This document shows, in pieces, positions 62,946 through 64,000 of a stretch of 64,000 nt of DNA. Positions within the stretch are counted from its first letter, which is position 1; every line of letters begins with the position of its first letter. Both the position numbers and the translations under genes were made by a program. Source of the DNA: Methanomassiliicoccaceae archaeon (GTDB lineage: Archaea; Thermoplasmatota; Thermoplasmata; Methanomassiliicoccales; Methanomethylophilaceae); the NCBI GenBank assembly GCA_034928305.1, contig JAYFOZ010000001.1, forward strand, positions 62,001-126,000, read 5' to 3'. The notes under the pieces were generated by a model. The model saw only the letters and a program-made list of their open reading frames with translations. It did not search any database and was not told the DNA's origin.

Positions 62946-63407
62946 ATGTCCAACCTCAACAACCAGAAGAGGATGGCGGCAGAGGTCCTCAAGTGCGGAG
63001 AGAACAGGGTCTGGATAGACCCTAACAGCACAGATGAGGTCGCAGAGTGCATCACCCGTGCCGATATACGCACGGCGATCAACTCGGGAACCATCAAGGC
63101 GAAGGCCAAGAACGGCACATCAAGAGGAAGGATCAGGCACGCCGCGGCGCAGAAAGCATCCGGAAAGAGGAAAGGACCGGGCAGCAGGGAAGGCTCTGCG
63201 AACGCACGTGTCAGCGACAAGTCCCGCTGGATAGCGATCATCAGGCCGATACGCGACGAGCTCAAGACACTAAGAGAGAACGGCGACATCACGCCGTCCG
63301 CTTACAGGCTGTTCTACAGAAGGGCCAAGGGCGGACAGTACAAGTCGCGCAGGAATCTCAGACAGCACATGACCAGTGAAGGATACCTCAAGGAGGAGGA
63401 GAACTGA
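62946..63407 (+). CDS. rpl19e: ribosomal protein eL19
   Basis: 153 aa from ATG 62946. NNQKRMAAEVLKCGENRVWIDPN, RIRHAAAQKASGKRKGPGSREGSANARVSDKSRWIAIIRPIRDELKTLRENGDITPSAYRLFYRRAKGGQYKSRRNLRQHM. Stop overlaps the uL18 ATG. Confidence 0.94.
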   Translation: MSNLNNQKRMAAEVLKCGENRVWIDPNSTDEVAECITRADIRTAINSGTIKAKAKNGTSRGRIRHAAAQKASGKRKGPGSREGSANARVSDKSRWIAIIRPIRDELKTLRENGDITPSAYRLFYRRAKGGQYKSRRNLRQHMTSEGYLKEEEN

Positions 63408-63907
63408 TGGCAACAGGACCCAGATACAAAGTCGCTTTCCGCAGGAGAAGGGAAGGCCGCACGGACTACTACGTCCGCCGTAAGCTTCTCAACGGCCGCG
63501 CGGTCAGAGCTGTGCTCAGGCGTTCCAACAAGAACGTCAGCGTCCAGTTCGCCGCGTTCAGCATGGAAGGAGACAAGATACTGGCTACGGCCAGTTCCAA
63601 AGAGATCCGCGAAATGGGATGGGAGTACTCGTGCTCGTCCATTCCCGCAGCCTACCTGACCGGCTACCTTGCTGGAAAGAAGGCTCTGGCGGCGGGCATC
63701 GAATACGCGGTGCTCGACATCGGAATGCAGAACCCGAAAGCGGGCGGAGTGCTGTTCGCGGCAGTCGCAGGAATGTGCGATGCCGGGCTGGAAATCCCCC
63801 ACGGAGAGACCATACTCCCGTCCGAGGACAGGCTGAACGGCAGTCATATCGACGAGGGAATAGAGGCGGCCATCGGCAGCCTCAAAGAGAAAATGGAGGC
63901 TGAATGA
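63407..63907 (+). CDS. rpl18: ribosomal protein uL18
   Basis: 166 aa 5S rRNA-binding protein. ATGPRYKVAFRRRREGRTDYYVRRKLLNGRAVRAVLRRSNKNVSVQFAAFS, LTGYLAGKKALAAGIEYAVLDIGMQNPKAGGVLFAAVAGMCDAGLEIPHGETILPSEDRLNGSHI. Confidence 0.95.
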   Translation: MATGPRYKVAFRRRREGRTDYYVRRKLLNGRAVRAVLRRSNKNVSVQFAAFSMEGDKILATASSKEIREMGWEYSCSSIPAAYLTGYLAGKKALAAGIEYAVLDIGMQNPKAGGVLFAAVAGMCDAGLEIPHGETILPSEDRLNGSHIDEGIEAAIGSLKEKMEAE

Positions 63908-64000
63908 ATATGGCTGATTGGATCCCGAAAACAAGGTTGGGACAGATGGTCCTCAACGGCGAGATCACTACCATGAGCGACGCGCTTGCAACGAAACTTC
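63904..64000 (+). CDS. rps5: ribosomal protein uS5, start of gene (cut by window end)
   Basis: Only the first 32 codons are inside: NMADWIPKTRLGQMVLNGEITTMSDALATKL. WIPKTRLGxxVxxGxIxxMxxAL is the archaeal uS5 N-terminus. ATG 63904 overlaps the uL18 stop; ATG 63910 is two codons later. uS5 after uL18 is the usual order. Confidence 0.85.
   Translation, partial: MNMADWIPKTRLGQMVLNGEITTMSDALATKL

Overview
The window is archaeal, most likely from a methanogen of the Thermoplasmata, order Methanomassiliicoccales (inference). Evidence: archaeal-order S10/spc ribosomal operon with eS4, eL32, eL19, aIF1-like and Rpp29 genes; archaeal RpoN; ether-lipid genes (IPK, type 2 IDI, prenyl synthase); archaeosine enzyme RaSEA; MptA; HdrD-like protein; a coenzyme B-type (AksADEF) operon; and many genes with a TATA box about 26 bp before a start codon (leaderless mRNAs). 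A few genes look bacterial in origin, notably the Cas9 system and AspRS.

Layout. (1) 1-11761: a complete type II-A CRISPR-Cas locus, which is very unusual in an archaeon: a predicted tracrRNA on the minus strand just upstream of cas9, then cas9-cas1-cas2-csn2 with overlapping ends, a 72-bp leader ending in ATTTGAG, and 75 repeats / 74 spacers. (2) 12137-18352: a compact, visibly G+C-rich six-gene operon joining the 2-oxoacid chain-elongation module (aksA, D, E, F) to a ferredoxin-domain-less TPP enzyme and an aldehyde dehydrogenase; a Sel1-repeat gene remnant follows. (3) 19152-20642 (minus): eL18-uL13-uS9-RpoN, then tRNA-Pro. (4) 22366-24354 (minus): four tightly overlapping genes for a eukaryote-like ubiquitin pathway, E1 - ubiquitin-like protein - E2 - Rpn11-like JAMM protease. 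(5) 24607-30818: folP, HdrD-like, LarA, ThiL, AmrS and prepilin peptidase. (6) 30871-37259: two paralogous MscS channels flanking a lipid cluster (IPK, IDI-2, prenyl synthase). (7) 37370-53426: housekeeping genes including a frameshifted DUF853 ATPase, HypC, NAC, AlaX, Lrp, bacterial-type AspRS facing GatCAB, RNase HII, MptA, a CDIN1-like nuclease, RaSEA, and the initiator tRNA. (8) 53677-64000: the S10/spc ribosomal operon behind a structured leader, cut off inside uS5.

How the parts work together: the CRISPR locus has everything expected for spacer uptake (Cas1, Cas2, Csn2, Cas9, leader) and interference (Cas9, tracrRNA, array), and two spacers match synonymous versions of one coding site, so it has been used against related viruses. 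The E1/UBL/E2/JAMM set contains conjugation and removal enzymes but no recognisable E3. AspRS plus GatCAB would supply Asn-tRNA by amidation. All positions and motifs were read by eye; no database search was run.
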